A DNA stretch of 64,000 nucleotides from Leifsonia sp. 1010 (GCF_031455295.1 NZ_JAVDSL010000001.1:310001-374000); one strand, 5' to 3'. Positions 25,347-33,750 are shown, counted from the stretch's first letter. The notes: a model not told the origin generated them from the letters alone. Made by a program: numbers and translations.

Positions 25347-26476
25347 CGGGTTGCTCCGAGTCGTGCGGTCAGCTCTTCGATCTTCTTGGCATACTCGTCG
25401 AGCAATTTCTGCTTGCGGGCGCCCTCCATCGACGTGTCGAGCTTGGTCGCCTCGTAGAGGTCGGTGTACGCGAGCAGGGTCAGCTGGTCGTCGCCGAGGT
25501 TCTGCGCGAGATTGAGCGCCGTCTCCAGGTCTCCGCGCGCGAGGTGGATCCAGTAGTCGAGCGTGTTGTCGTCCGTCTTCGTGGAGATGTTGTTCAGTAC
25601 GGCCTGCTTCTGGACAGCCGTCAGCTTCGTCAGCTTGACCGAGCTGACCGCCAGCACATAGCGGGCCGACTTCGGCAGGTCGTTCGGGCCGTATTCCCTG
25701 AGGTCTTCCAGCGTCTGCGCATAGTCGCTGGTCAGGAAGTCGGACTGGGCCGTGATGATCGCTTCCTGTCGCGGCTGAGCCACCACCACGGATTCGTACG
25801 CCCACCAGCCCGACACCGATGCGACCACGACGGCGACGGTTCCCAGCACTGTGGTGAGCCGGTAACGGAGCTTCCGAACCGACACGGTCTCGCGCGCCGC
25901 TCTTGACGTCTCCGCCACCAGCTCCGCGTCGATGAACGCAGCGATGTCGTCCACGGTCGCGAAGGAGGCGATCCGCTTGCTGAAGTCGTCTTTCAGAGTC
26001 GCCGTGCCATCGATGAGCTTCTCGAACGGCAGACGCGGATGCACGATGCTCAGCACGAGCGCCTTGTATCCCTTGAGGAACAGTGCGTCGTCGAAGGCCA
26101 TCGGCGCGAGGATCCCGACGAGGCCGCTGTGCAGAACGGAGGCGCCTGCCCCGGTGATCAGGATGTTGTCGGGATGGAGGAAAGGGATTCGGAACTTGCC
26201 GGCCAATGGCCGCAAGGCGGCCAGCTTCTGAGCCGTCTGCAGCTTCTCGAGCCGCGTGCGAGCCGCCGAAGCCGCTTGGCGGATGGTGCGGGCGCCGTCC
26301 GGAACCCGATACGTCACGATGGCTTGGAACTGCTCGGGAACCTCCTCGTCGAGGGCGACGTGGTGCCGCACGACGTCGATGGAATCCATGCGGATCTGAG
26401 CGCCGGCCAGCATCACCCGGACCGTCTCGCCGGTGCGTTCGAACTCCAGCGTCTCGCGCCCATCGAAAAGCCTCAT
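25343..26476 (-). CDS. essB: EssB/YukC: type VII secretion membrane protein
   Basis: The protein has 377 residues. The cytosolic N-terminal half has the pseudokinase-like fold of YukC/EssB with a degenerate catalytic region RIPFLHPDNILI (about 96-107). One TM helix lies at about 206-230 (TTVLGTVAVVVASVSGWWAY), then an outer helical domain (about 235-377) of TPR-like look ending in Lys/Glu helices. It bridges EssC and the rest of the channel in T7SSb. The ATG at 26476 follows GAGGTGGGTAGG; a longer frame upstream lacks similarity. First gene of the minus-strand operon. Confidence 0.85.
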   Translation of the reverse strand: MRLFDGRETLEFERTGETVRVMLAGAQIRMDSIDVVRHHVALDEEVPEQFQAIVTYRVPDGARTIRQAASAARTRLEKLQTAQKLAALRPLAGKFRIPFLHPDNILITGAGASVLHSGLVGILAPMAFDDALFLKGYKALVLSIVHPRLPFEKLIDGTATLKDDFSKRIASFATVDDIAAFIDAELVAETSRAARETVSVRKLRYRLTTVLGTVAVVVASVSGWWAYESVVVAQPRQEAIITAQSDFLTSDYAQTLEDLREYGPNDLPKSARYVLAVSSVKLTKLTAVQKQAVLNNISTKTDDNTLDYWIHLARGDLETALNLAQNLGDDQLTLLAYTDLYEATKLDTSMEGARKQKLLDEYAKKIEELTARLGATR

Positions 26477-26612
26477 ACCTACCCACCTCGTCGCGGTGCC
26501 ATCGCACCTGATCTGCCGTACGTCAGAAGTTACAGTACAGACATATAACAGATCATAGCCTGATAAGGTCACATCCCTATCGTCTTCGACGCCTACTCAC
26601 TGGGGGATCGAC
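26477..26612. promoter_or_regulatory. A/T-rich divergent promoter region of essB and esaA
   Basis: The 136-bp gap between the two divergent secretion genes contains an A/T-rich core (about 26528-26575, with TATAAC and TAAGGT on the plus strand and TTATAT/TATGAT on the minus strand). Promoters for both directions must lie here. No exact -35/-10 pair is clear enough to assign. Confidence 0.45.
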
Positions 26613-29420
26613 ATGCTCAAGAAGGTTCTGATCAGCATCGGCACCGTGGCCTTGGCGCTCCTTCTCGCCGCGTCGACGAACGTGCTCGGCGCAGCCACGG
26701 CGGCCGCCCCTGCCGACCGGCAGACGATCGCCCTGGTGAACGAGGACGAACCCGCGACCTTCAACGGCGCCACCTACCTGTTCGGCAAGGAGTTCGTCAG
26801 CCTCGTCTCGAACGCCGATCAGAACAACTGGCAGGTCGTCTCGCGAAGCGTCGCGGAGAGAGCATTCGCCGATGAGACGGTGAGCGCTGTCGTCGTGCTT
26901 CCGAGGACCTTCTCGCATGATCTGCTGACCCTGCAGGACCTGAATCCGGTCAAGGCGACCATCGACTATCGCGTCGTCGGTGACGACGAGCTCTCCCGAG
27001 AGCGCCTCGAAAGCCGGATGTTCGCCATCATCCGCGACTTCAACTCCCGGATCGTGCAGATGTACTTCGCGAGCGTCGCCTCGAACATCTCCGGGGCCCA
27101 GGTCAACATGGAGTCGGTCGTCTCCAGCCAGACCGCGCTCCTCGACAATGTCTCCAACACGCTCCGCCCCGACCTCGAGAAGACTGCGAAGAGCTACGAC
27201 GGCAGCATCGACATGGCGACGGTGCTGCGCGCGCTGAACAGCGCGTGGGTGTCGGCGCAGAACGGATTCACCACGAACACGACGGACACCCTGACGTCCG
27301 TCAGCGACTCTCTGGGCAGGCAGCAGCCGTCGCTCTCCGAGTACTTCAGCCAGCAGGAACAGATCGCGAAGACGAACGTGGCGAACGGCAACACCGCCCT
27401 CACCGATCAGGGCGCATCCGACAAGAACTACTACGACCAGGCGTTCTCCGAGCACATCGACGGGTTGTTCTCCGGCGCGGACGGCTGGAGCGGACTGGAC
27501 GGCTTCTCGTCGACGGACGCGTCGGGCAACAAGACGGGCATGCTCGCGTCCCTGAGGGCGAAGGTTCAGGAGTACGACGGGATCGCCAACTCGGTCAATG
27601 AGCGCGTGGAAGTGGTCAAACAGTCGCTCACGCGTCAGCAGGACGAACTCGTCACGTCCCGCAACGACCTCATGAGCTTGGAGGCCCGCCTGCTTTCCGA
27701 GTACTTCGGCGTCACGATGCCGATCACGGACAGCAACTACAACGTCAACCTCGAGACGTTGACGCCTGAGATGGCGAGAAGTGCGCTCGCGCAGAAGCTG
27801 TCCAACACGTTCAGCGGAAGCGGGGCCGCTGCAGCGTCGGTGAAGAGTTACGAGGACAAGATCCGGGACCTGGTCGGGAGGATTCCGACGGATCCCGCGC
27901 AGTACACCGAGCTGTTCAGCGCACTCAAGGCGGCACATAGCGAGTTCGAGCCCCAGTCGTACATCAGCCAACTGGGCCTCATCCAGCACTTCGCGAAGGA
28001 GAGTCCGAGCGGCGCGCCGGCGCCGCAGCTGAATGTCGTCTCTACCCCGCCGGAGCCCGCGGAGCAGTCGGCCACCAAGACGCTGCCCGTCACGGTTCCC
28101 GCCGGATCGCGTTACGCGGTGAAGGTCGATCTCCCCGAGACACTCGAGGCGTCCCGCATGTCGGTCAGCCTCGGGACCGTCGCCCCCGCCTGCGCGGACG
28201 CGACGCCGAACTGCGTGACGGTCGATCAGGCCACCGGCACGGCGACCCTCGACAACAGCGAGGGAACTGCCCCGCTCACCGCGAGTCTGACCTACACGAT
28301 CGACCTGGAGGATGTCGCCGGCAGCGCCACCCTGTCGTACACGGCGCAGGACACCACGGCAGCAGAGCCCGTGCCGCCCATCAGCCTCGGGACGGATGTC
28401 TACGTCCTCGTCCCCGCCGATGCCGCCAAGAACCGGATCGCGGGCGACGATTTCGTCGCCATCACCGACTACCTGGGCAACATCCGGACTGCGGCCAACC
28501 TCCTCCAGTTCCTCTACGGTGCCCCTGACGACACGCTCGAGAGCTTCACGAGCGCGGTGGGAGCCACCGGGATCGTCGCCGCTCACAGCGAGGAATCCGT
28601 CTCCAAGCGATACGGCACCATCGACGCCGTCGACATCGAGAAGTACCTCAGCAACGTGGACGTGGACAACTTCCAGGCACTCGGCCAGGACAACGTCGCT
28701 GCGATCATCGAGCAGATCGAAGCAGTCACGACGGAGCTGGCGTCCATCTCCGCGAACTACGCAGTTCTGGACGATCTCAGCGTGCCCGAGGGCTACTTCT
28801 CAGGATCTGTGCAGGCCCTCGAGCAGTGGTTCGCTGCCGCGATCACGAGCGTCAACGCTGCGCCGGCTCTGTGGGAAGCGAAGTCCAACACGGTGATCGA
28901 GCTGAAGACGACCGCCTGGAACGACCAGGATCCGGGCCTCTCCGAGCTGTATCTCGACGAGAAAACGGGGCCGGCGCTCTACGAGACCCTCTCGCAACTG
29001 GTGACCACGACGAGTGCGAATGCCAAGAACGTCGCGGCCAGCGCGCGGATCATCACAGACAACTCCGCGGATTTCGACGAGCTCGTCTCCAGCGTTCAGA
29101 AAACGCAGACCGAGACTCAGGCGGTTCTCGACGCGATGAGCGGAACGATCTCCACCGGTAGCTCCGCCCTGGCGACGAGCAGCGACTACAGCGAGCGATT
29201 CTCCACCGTGCTCGCCAATACGCGCGCCAACGGCGCCGATCCCGCGAAGATCTACGACTCGTTCGCGAACCCCATCACGACCACGAACAGCACGCCCAAA
29301 GCAGCGGCGTCCGCACCCGCATTCGATTACACATGGATCCCCGTCTTCCTCGCGGGCTCGTTGATCGGCGGCCTGCTAATGGTGCTGAATTCGTGGCGCC
29401 GCAAGCGAGCGCGCGGCTGA
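26613..29420 (+). CDS. esaA: EsaA/YueB-like type VII secretion protein
   Basis: The protein has 935 residues. A TM/signal-anchor helix (about 5-28) is followed by the YhgE/Pip-EsaA-type opening (IALVNEDEPATFNG, then FGKEFVSLV, VSAVVVLPRTFS). A very long extracellular helical stalk follows, with a beta-rich insert with two cysteines near residues 500-600, and one C-terminal TM (about 908-927) before RRKRARG. EsaA/YueB proteins form the surface-reaching part of T7SSb. Firmicutes versions normally end in several TM helices; only one is visible here. It starts at ATG 26613 behind GGGGGATC and is divergent from essB-essC. Confidence 0.75.
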   Translation: MLKKVLISIGTVALALLLAASTNVLGAATAAAPADRQTIALVNEDEPATFNGATYLFGKEFVSLVSNADQNNWQVVSRSVAERAFADETVSAVVVLPRTFSHDLLTLQDLNPVKATIDYRVVGDDELSRERLESRMFAIIRDFNSRIVQMYFASVASNISGAQVNMESVVSSQTALLDNVSNTLRPDLEKTAKSYDGSIDMATVLRALNSAWVSAQNGFTTNTTDTLTSVSDSLGRQQPSLSEYFSQQEQIAKTNVANGNTALTDQGASDKNYYDQAFSEHIDGLFSGADGWSGLDGFSSTDASGNKTGMLASLRAKVQEYDGIANSVNERVEVVKQSLTRQQDELVTSRNDLMSLEARLLSEYFGVTMPITDSNYNVNLETLTPEMARSALAQKLSNTFSGSGAAAASVKSYEDKIRDLVGRIPTDPAQYTELFSALKAAHSEFEPQSYISQLGLIQHFAKESPSGAPAPQLNVVSTPPEPAEQSATKTLPVTVPAGSRYAVKVDLPETLEASRMSVSLGTVAPACADATPNCVTVDQATGTATLDNSEGTAPLTASLTYTIDLEDVAGSATLSYTAQDTTAAEPVPPISLGTDVYVLVPADAAKNRIAGDDFVAITDYLGNIRTAANLLQFLYGAPDDTLESFTSAVGATGIVAAHSEESVSKRYGTIDAVDIEKYLSNVDVDNFQALGQDNVAAIIEQIEAVTTELASISANYAVLDDLSVPEGYFSGSVQALEQWFAAAITSVNAAPALWEAKSNTVIELKTTAWNDQDPGLSELYLDEKTGPALYETLSQLVTTTSANAKNVAASARIITDNSADFDELVSSVQKTQTETQAVLDAMSGTISTGSSALATSSDYSERFSTVLANTRANGADPAKIYDSFANPITTTNSTPKAAASAPAFDYTWIPVFLAGSLIGGLLMVLNSWRRKRARG

Positions 29421-29498
29421 TCCTCGGCTCGCGCGCCCACGGATTGTCGGTTCTCGTGACCGAAGGCAGGATGGGAGCAACGAGTCGAGGGGGGTCCG

Positions 29499-30140
29499 TT
29501 GTTCTCCATTGAGCCGATTCCTGGCAATCCGTGGCCGCACGACATGATGATCCGGGTCGACGATGATATGCAGTCACTGCTGGAACTGCTGTGGGTACGC
29601 GAGGCGTGGCAGCTTCATCCGCTCGGTGACGATCTCCCGCCCGCGCTCATCGACACACCCACCGCCGTGGCTCCCGCCGTGAGGAGGTCTGCACCGACCT
29701 CGGAATGGGAGGCTGCCTGGACGCACGTCTGGGAGGAGGCGCTGCAGCACGCGGGGACCACTCCCAGCCCCGACCTCTTCGAGCGTCTGCAAGCGGCTCC
29801 GAACGGCTCGCCCGATCGTGCGCGCCTGTTGCGCGAACTCGTCGGCCCCTCGTGGCGCGAGGAGATCGGCGACGACGCGTTCACCGAGGGAGCGGAGCAG
29901 TGGATGCAGGCTCAGTTCGAGCGGCGAGCTCGTCGGTCGCCGGCGGGGCTGGAGGCGCAGCCGGAACGCCTCTCGCTCGAGGCGCTGATCGAAGCCTGGA
30001 AGTGCGGCTTGACCACGGTGGTGCAGATTCCCTGTCGGGGCGCCTTCACCCGGCGCATCGGCCCGCACGCGATCCTCGTGACCGTCGGAACTCGTGCCGA
30101 TCCCGAGCGCTACACAGAGGCGCTGCGGATCTTCTGCTGA
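29499..30140 (+). CDS. hypothetical protein linked to the type VII locus
   Basis: This 213-residue soluble protein starts at a TTG with GAGGGGGG upstream, 78 bp after esaA and on the same strand. It is rich in Trp, Pro and acidic residues (EWEAAWTHVWEEALQ; LVGPSWREEIGDDAF) and has a small C-terminal domain with ILVTVGTRADPERYTEAL. No signal or TM is present. No family was recognised. Its location between esaA and esaB suggests a secretion-accessory role, but nothing in the sequence proves it. Confidence 0.6.
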   Translation: MFSIEPIPGNPWPHDMMIRVDDDMQSLLELLWVREAWQLHPLGDDLPPALIDTPTAVAPAVRRSAPTSEWEAAWTHVWEEALQHAGTTPSPDLFERLQAAPNGSPDRARLLRELVGPSWREEIGDDAFTEGAEQWMQAQFERRARRSPAGLEAQPERLSLEALIEAWKCGLTTVVQIPCRGAFTRRIGPHAILVTVGTRADPERYTEALRIFC

Positions 30141-30186
30141 GGGTGAGCCCGGACGATGTCCGCGTCCTCCGCTACCGGGATTCGCG

Positions 30187-30459
30187 CTACGAGCTCGGGG
30201 AGGTCGCCGGCGGACGCGTGACCACCGCCAGAACGTCCCCGTCGCCGATCGGGAAGTCGCCGACGACGTCGTAGGGGCCGAGGCGCAGCGGTTTGTCCTT
30301 CACCGCGAGATGCCAATCGCTCGGCATGACGATGCCGTGCTCATCGAGCACGGTGCTGATCAGCTGCGTCAGCCGCGCCATCGTGACGGCTGCCGGAACG
30401 CGAAGGTCGAGCTGCTGGGAGTTGAAGTCGATGCTGACGTCAATGTGCCGATCGGCCAT
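30187..30459 (-). CDS. esaB: EsaB/YukD ubiquitin-like type VII secretion protein
   Basis: The protein has 90 residues. The beta-grasp pattern HIDVSIDFNSQQLDLRVPAA, helix MARLTQLISTVLDEHGI and strand DVLAVV match YukD/EsaB, the small ubiquitin-like cytosolic component of T7SSb. No C-terminal Gly-Gly is present, as in the known family, so it is not a conjugated modifier. The ATG lies within the 3' end of the upstream gene (20-bp overlap), which marks one operon with essA and esxA. Confidence 0.8.
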   Translation of the reverse strand: MADRHIDVSIDFNSQQLDLRVPAAVTMARLTQLISTVLDEHGIVMPSDWHLAVKDKPLRLGPYDVVGDFPIGDGDVLAVVTRPPATSPSS

Positions 30460-31000
30460 GGGTCCTCCGTCGTCTCGACGCGGTCTTCCAGCCGATGAAC
30501 GCCATCAGCAGGGTCAGGGGAAGGGCCGCGACGATCATCACCGTGTACCAGAAATCGTTGCTCTGGGAGGCCCGATCGATCGTCTCGGCGGGGAGTTCTT
30601 GTGGGGTGTAGCTCTCGAACAACCGCTCTCTCGTGCCGGAGTAGTCCCGGACGAAGAGCGGGTTCACATGCGGGGCGAAGTCCGTCGACTCGATCACGTG
30701 CGGGATGGACGCCTCTGCGAGTTCTCGGGAGGCGGCGCGCTCGTTCATCGGCGCCAGGAAGAGCTCAGCGCGCACCGGGAAGTCGATCGATCCCCCGGCA
30801 CTCACGCCGTCGTTGGTGATGACCTCGGGAAGCAACTGGAGGCTGCCGTCGCCACTCGGGCCGACTCCAGAGTCGGATCCCGCGTCGGCCCAGGCCGCCG
30901 CGCCCGCAGGGGAAGCCAGGCTGAGACCCATCATGAGGGTCAGCCCGGCCACCCCGGCGCGGCGGGCGACCCCGGCGTCAGAAGCCGAAGCTCTGCGCAT
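30440..31000 (-). CDS. essA: EssA-like secreted/membrane component of T7SSb
   Basis: The protein has 186 residues. The N-terminus (MRRASASDAGVARRAG, then a hydrophobic run and SPAGAAA) is a signal peptide. An outer region (about 40-148) follows, then one TM near 149-171 (WYTVMIVAALPLTLLMAFIG) and a basic tail. A signal peptide plus single C-terminal TM between esxA and esaB is the position and topology of EssA. Sequence similarity to the Firmicutes proteins is not obvious, so the name rests mostly on context. The start is uncertain: ATG 31000 and 31009 both overlap the esxA 3' end. Confidence 0.6.
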   Translation of the reverse strand: MRRASASDAGVARRAGVAGLTLMMGLSLASPAGAAAWADAGSDSGVGPSGDGSLQLLPEVITNDGVSAGGSIDFPVRAELFLAPMNERAASRELAEASIPHVIESTDFAPHVNPLFVRDYSGTRERLFESYTPQELPAETIDRASQSNDFWYTVMIVAALPLTLLMAFIGWKTASRRRRTHGRSAH

Positions 31001-31268
31001 CCTGAGCATCGCGCTCGGCCACGGTGTCGGCGTAGGCGACCAGCTGCTGGTTGATGCTCTCGAGGAGCTGCTCGAACTGCTGCACGCTCTTGGCGAGCTG
31101 GTCGTACTGGTTGAGGTACGCCTCGAACGCAGCACCCTTCCACTCTTCGGCGATCGTGCCGTTCATGCTGTTGACCTTCTGAACCGCAGCCTCGATCTCG
31201 CTCTTCGCGGTCAAGTAGACCTGCGCCTGAGTCTTGAGCTCTTCGGGGGTGACACTGATAACGGCCAC
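30978..31268 (-). CDS. esxA: EsxA-type WXG100 protein
   Basis: The 96-residue helical hairpin has the turn motif EEWKGAAFEAYL (W-x-G) near residue 42-44, then a C-terminal helix ending AERDAQDAQSFGF. This is the standard small T7SS substrate and co-dependent component, secreted as a dimer. The GTG at 31268 gives the usual length with AAAGG nine bases upstream; GTG 31277 would add three residues. First gene of a three-gene operon with EssA-like and EsaB, transcribed from about 31.3 kb. Confidence 0.88.
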   Translation of the reverse strand: MAVISVTPEELKTQAQVYLTAKSEIEAAVQKVNSMNGTIAEEWKGAAFEAYLNQYDQLAKSVQQFEQLLESINQQLVAYADTVAERDAQDAQSFGF

Positions 31269-31383
31269 GAGGACCACCTTTCATTGAAATACACGTTCCA
31301 ACGCAACATATCACACGCGGGATGAAGGCAGTCCGGATCGAGGCCCGGGACTGTCCGCAATGTCCGTCCGGCTCGTTAACGGA

Positions 31384-31433
31384 CTCCGCCCACCGCTGGC
31401 TCCACGAATCCGTGAAGCCAGCGGTGGGCGGAG
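31384..31433. terminator. 23-bp stem hairpin downstream of the helicase gene
   Basis: The arms CTCCGCCCACCGCTGGCTCC... (31384-31406) and 31411-31433 pair over 23 bp with one G-T mismatch around a 4-base loop. It starts 14 bp past the helicase stop (minus strand) and would insulate the esxA promoter from read-through. No U-run follows. Confidence 0.8.
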
Positions 31434-31447
31434 GGAAGCCCGCGCGG

Positions 31448-33484
31448 TTACTGCGCGAGGGTCAGGAGAACGTCGTCGCCGGGGGCGGCCGGCACGAAGT
31501 CGGCCTCGATCTCGGCGCGGCCGAGGAGGTCGTTCATGCGGCGCTGGCGGTGCTTCGGGATGAGGGTGACGACCGTGCCCTGCTTGCCGGCACGGCCGGT
31601 GCGGCCCGAGCGGTGCAGGTACGTCTTGTACTCGTCCGGAGCGTCGGCCTGGATGACCAGGTCGATGTCGTCGACGTGGATGCCGCGGGCGGCCACATCC
31701 GTCGCCACCAGCACGTTCACGCGGCCGCTGGTGAGCTGCGCGAGGTTGCGGGTACGGCGGGACTGGTTCAGGTCGCCGTGGAGGCTGACGGCGGGGATGC
31801 CGGCGTCCTCCAGCTGCTCGGCCAGCATCTCGGCGAATGCACGGGTCCGGGCGAAGACCAGCGTCTTGCCGTCGCGGTCCGCGAGCTGCTCGATGATGGC
31901 GCCCTTGTCGCGGTGCTCGATCACGAGCACACGGTGGTCGATGGTCGAGGACGCCTGGTCCTCGCCCGCCACCTCGTGCACGGCCGGGTTCACGAGGAAC
32001 TCGTCCACGAGCTGCGCCACACCCGAGTCGAGCGTTGCAGAGAAGAGCAGCTTCTGGCCGCCCTCGGCCGTGTGACGCAGGATGCGCTGCACCGGCTCGA
32101 GGAAGCCGAGGTCGCACATGTGGTCGGCCTCGTCGAGGACCGTGATCTGCACCTCGCTGAGGTCCAGACGGCCCTGCTCGACCAGGTCCTCGATGCGGCC
32201 CGGTGTGCCGATGACGATGTCGACACCGCGCTGGAGCGCACCCACCTGACGACCCTGCGGCACGCCGCCGTAGATCTGGGTGGTGAAGAGGCCGACGCTG
32301 CGGGCGATGGGCTGCACGGTGCGGTCGATCTGCAGCGCGAGCTCACGCGTGGGCGCCAGGATGAGGGCGCGCGGGGCGCGGCCGAGCTGACGCTTGCCGC
32401 CGGCCTTGCCGGAGTCGGCCCACAGCTGCATGAGGCGCTCCGCAAGAGGTGCGCCGAACGCGATGGTCTTGCCCGAGCCGGTGCGGCCTCGGCCCAGCAC
32501 GTCCTTGCCGGCGAGGACGTCGGGCAGGGTCGCGGCCTGGATGGGGAACGGCTTGTCGGCTCCCAGCTCGGCGAGGGCACGGACGATGTTGCCGCCGAGG
32601 CCCAAGTCGGCGAACGTCACGCCGTCGACATCCTCGGCCTGGATGGCCTCCGCCTCGAGGCGCTCGAGCACGACGTCATCGGTCGGCGTGAAGGCCGGCT
32701 TCTCGTCGCGCGACGGGTAGAAGTCCGAGTCGCGGCGCGGGCGCTCGGCGCGGTCGTCGAACTGACGGCGCGGACGCTCGGCGCGGTCGCCGAAGTCGCG
32801 ACGGGGACGGTCGTCGTACTCGCGACGCGGACGCTCGGCGCGGTCATCGAACTGACGGCGCGGGCGCTCGGCGCGGTCACCGAAGTCGCGACGCGGACGG
32901 TCGTCGTACTCACGACGCGGACGCTCGGCACGGTCACCGAAGTCGCGACGCGGACGGTCGTCGTACTCACGACGCGGACGCTCAGTACGGTCACCGAAGT
33001 CACGACGCGGACGCTCCGTACGGTCACCGAAGTCGCGGCGCGGACGCTCGGAACGGTCACCGAAATCGCGATGCGGACGCTCGTCGTACTCACGACGCGG
33101 ACGCTCAGTCCGGTCGCCGAAGTCACGACGCGGACGCTCGGCGCGGTCGTCGAAGCTGCGGCGGGGACGGTCGTCGCCGTCGCGGCGGGGGCGGTCCTGA
33201 CGCGGCGCGCGCTCCTCCCACACCCGCTCGGTGCGGCGGGCGTCCTTGCCGCGAGGCTCCCAGTTGGGGCGCTCGGTGCGGCCTCGGCCGGCGCTGTCGT
33301 CGCGGGTTCCGTACGTCGAACGGCCGCGCGCGGCGCGCTCGTCGGCGCTCCAGCGGGCCTTCTTGCCGGACGCCGGCTCCTCCGCGCGGTAGCCGCGGTG
33401 CTTGGGGCTCGGGTTGCTGCTGCTCTTGGGCGCTCCGCCGCGGGACGGCTTCTGCGATCGTCGGTCGTTGTTGTATCCGGGCAT
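31448..33484 (-). CDS. DEAD-box ATP-dependent RNA helicase with Arg-rich repeat N-terminus
   Basis: The protein has 678 residues. Residues 1-270 are a low-complexity, strongly basic extension made of RPRRDFGDR / RPRREYDDR repeats. The helicase core follows: Q-motif region FADLGLGGNIVRALAELG, Walker A GRTGSGKT, DEAD in LDEADHMCD, SAT in FSATLD, and motif VI HRSGRTGRAG. It unwinds RNA in ribosome assembly or cold adaptation; the basic repeats probably give non-specific RNA binding or promote condensate formation. The ATG at 33484 is preceded by AGGAAG. It is flanked by its own long hairpin terminator. Confidence 0.92.
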   Translation of the reverse strand: MPGYNNDRRSQKPSRGGAPKSSSNPSPKHRGYRAEEPASGKKARWSADERAARGRSTYGTRDDSAGRGRTERPNWEPRGKDARRTERVWEERAPRQDRPRRDGDDRPRRSFDDRAERPRRDFGDRTERPRREYDERPHRDFGDRSERPRRDFGDRTERPRRDFGDRTERPRREYDDRPRRDFGDRAERPRREYDDRPRRDFGDRAERPRRQFDDRAERPRREYDDRPRRDFGDRAERPRRQFDDRAERPRRDSDFYPSRDEKPAFTPTDDVVLERLEAEAIQAEDVDGVTFADLGLGGNIVRALAELGADKPFPIQAATLPDVLAGKDVLGRGRTGSGKTIAFGAPLAERLMQLWADSGKAGGKRQLGRAPRALILAPTRELALQIDRTVQPIARSVGLFTTQIYGGVPQGRQVGALQRGVDIVIGTPGRIEDLVEQGRLDLSEVQITVLDEADHMCDLGFLEPVQRILRHTAEGGQKLLFSATLDSGVAQLVDEFLVNPAVHEVAGEDQASSTIDHRVLVIEHRDKGAIIEQLADRDGKTLVFARTRAFAEMLAEQLEDAGIPAVSLHGDLNQSRRTRNLAQLTSGRVNVLVATDVAARGIHVDDIDLVIQADAPDEYKTYLHRSGRTGRAGKQGTVVTLIPKHRQRRMNDLLGRAEIEADFVPAAPGDDVLLTLAQ
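32735..33160 (-). repeat. in-frame repeats of the helicase Arg-rich tail
   Basis: Roughly a dozen imperfect units, 27-36 bp long, appear (plus-strand reading GGTCACCGAAGTCGCGACGC and similar). They encode alternating RPRRDFGDR and RPRREYDDR. High identity between units suggests recent expansion and unstable length. Confidence 0.85.
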
Positions 33485-33750
33485 GGATGTTCTTCCTGGG
33501 TTCATGTCGAGTGCTCGGCGGCACGCCGCAGCGCACCGAATGATTCCCGGGCGAACTGTGTCCGGGGCCGTTCACGATTGTGTGATCCGTACCGCCGATC
33601 GGGTACGGAACCGGCCCACTTGACTGACAAACCCATCCGCGCAGATCGCGCAGTGTCAAGAGCCGACCTCCCAACGATAGTGCATGGATGCTGGGAACGG
33701 ACTGCTGATCCCTCTCCGTGTGCGCCGAGGTGCGGGGTATACAGGGAGGT
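33485..33750. other. 266-bp divergent intergenic region
   Basis: It separates the helicase from the oxidoreductase and holds both promoters. No gene or strong dyad was identified in it. Confidence 0.4.

Noticed and set aside
22965-25457. 830-codon plus-strand frame inside essC
   Set aside because: Antisense to EssC, whose FHA and P-loop motifs are intact; the translation has no recognisable features.
30187-30459. EsaB as a true ubiquitin-type modifier
   Set aside because: No C-terminal di-glycine and no E1/E2-like genes; the fold alone does not imply conjugation.
13416-31268. Interpretation as a mycobacterial-type ESX (T7SSa) locus
   Set aside because: No EccB, EccD, EccE, MycP, PE or PPE genes; EssC has N-terminal FHA domains and EssB, EsaA-like and EsaB proteins are present.
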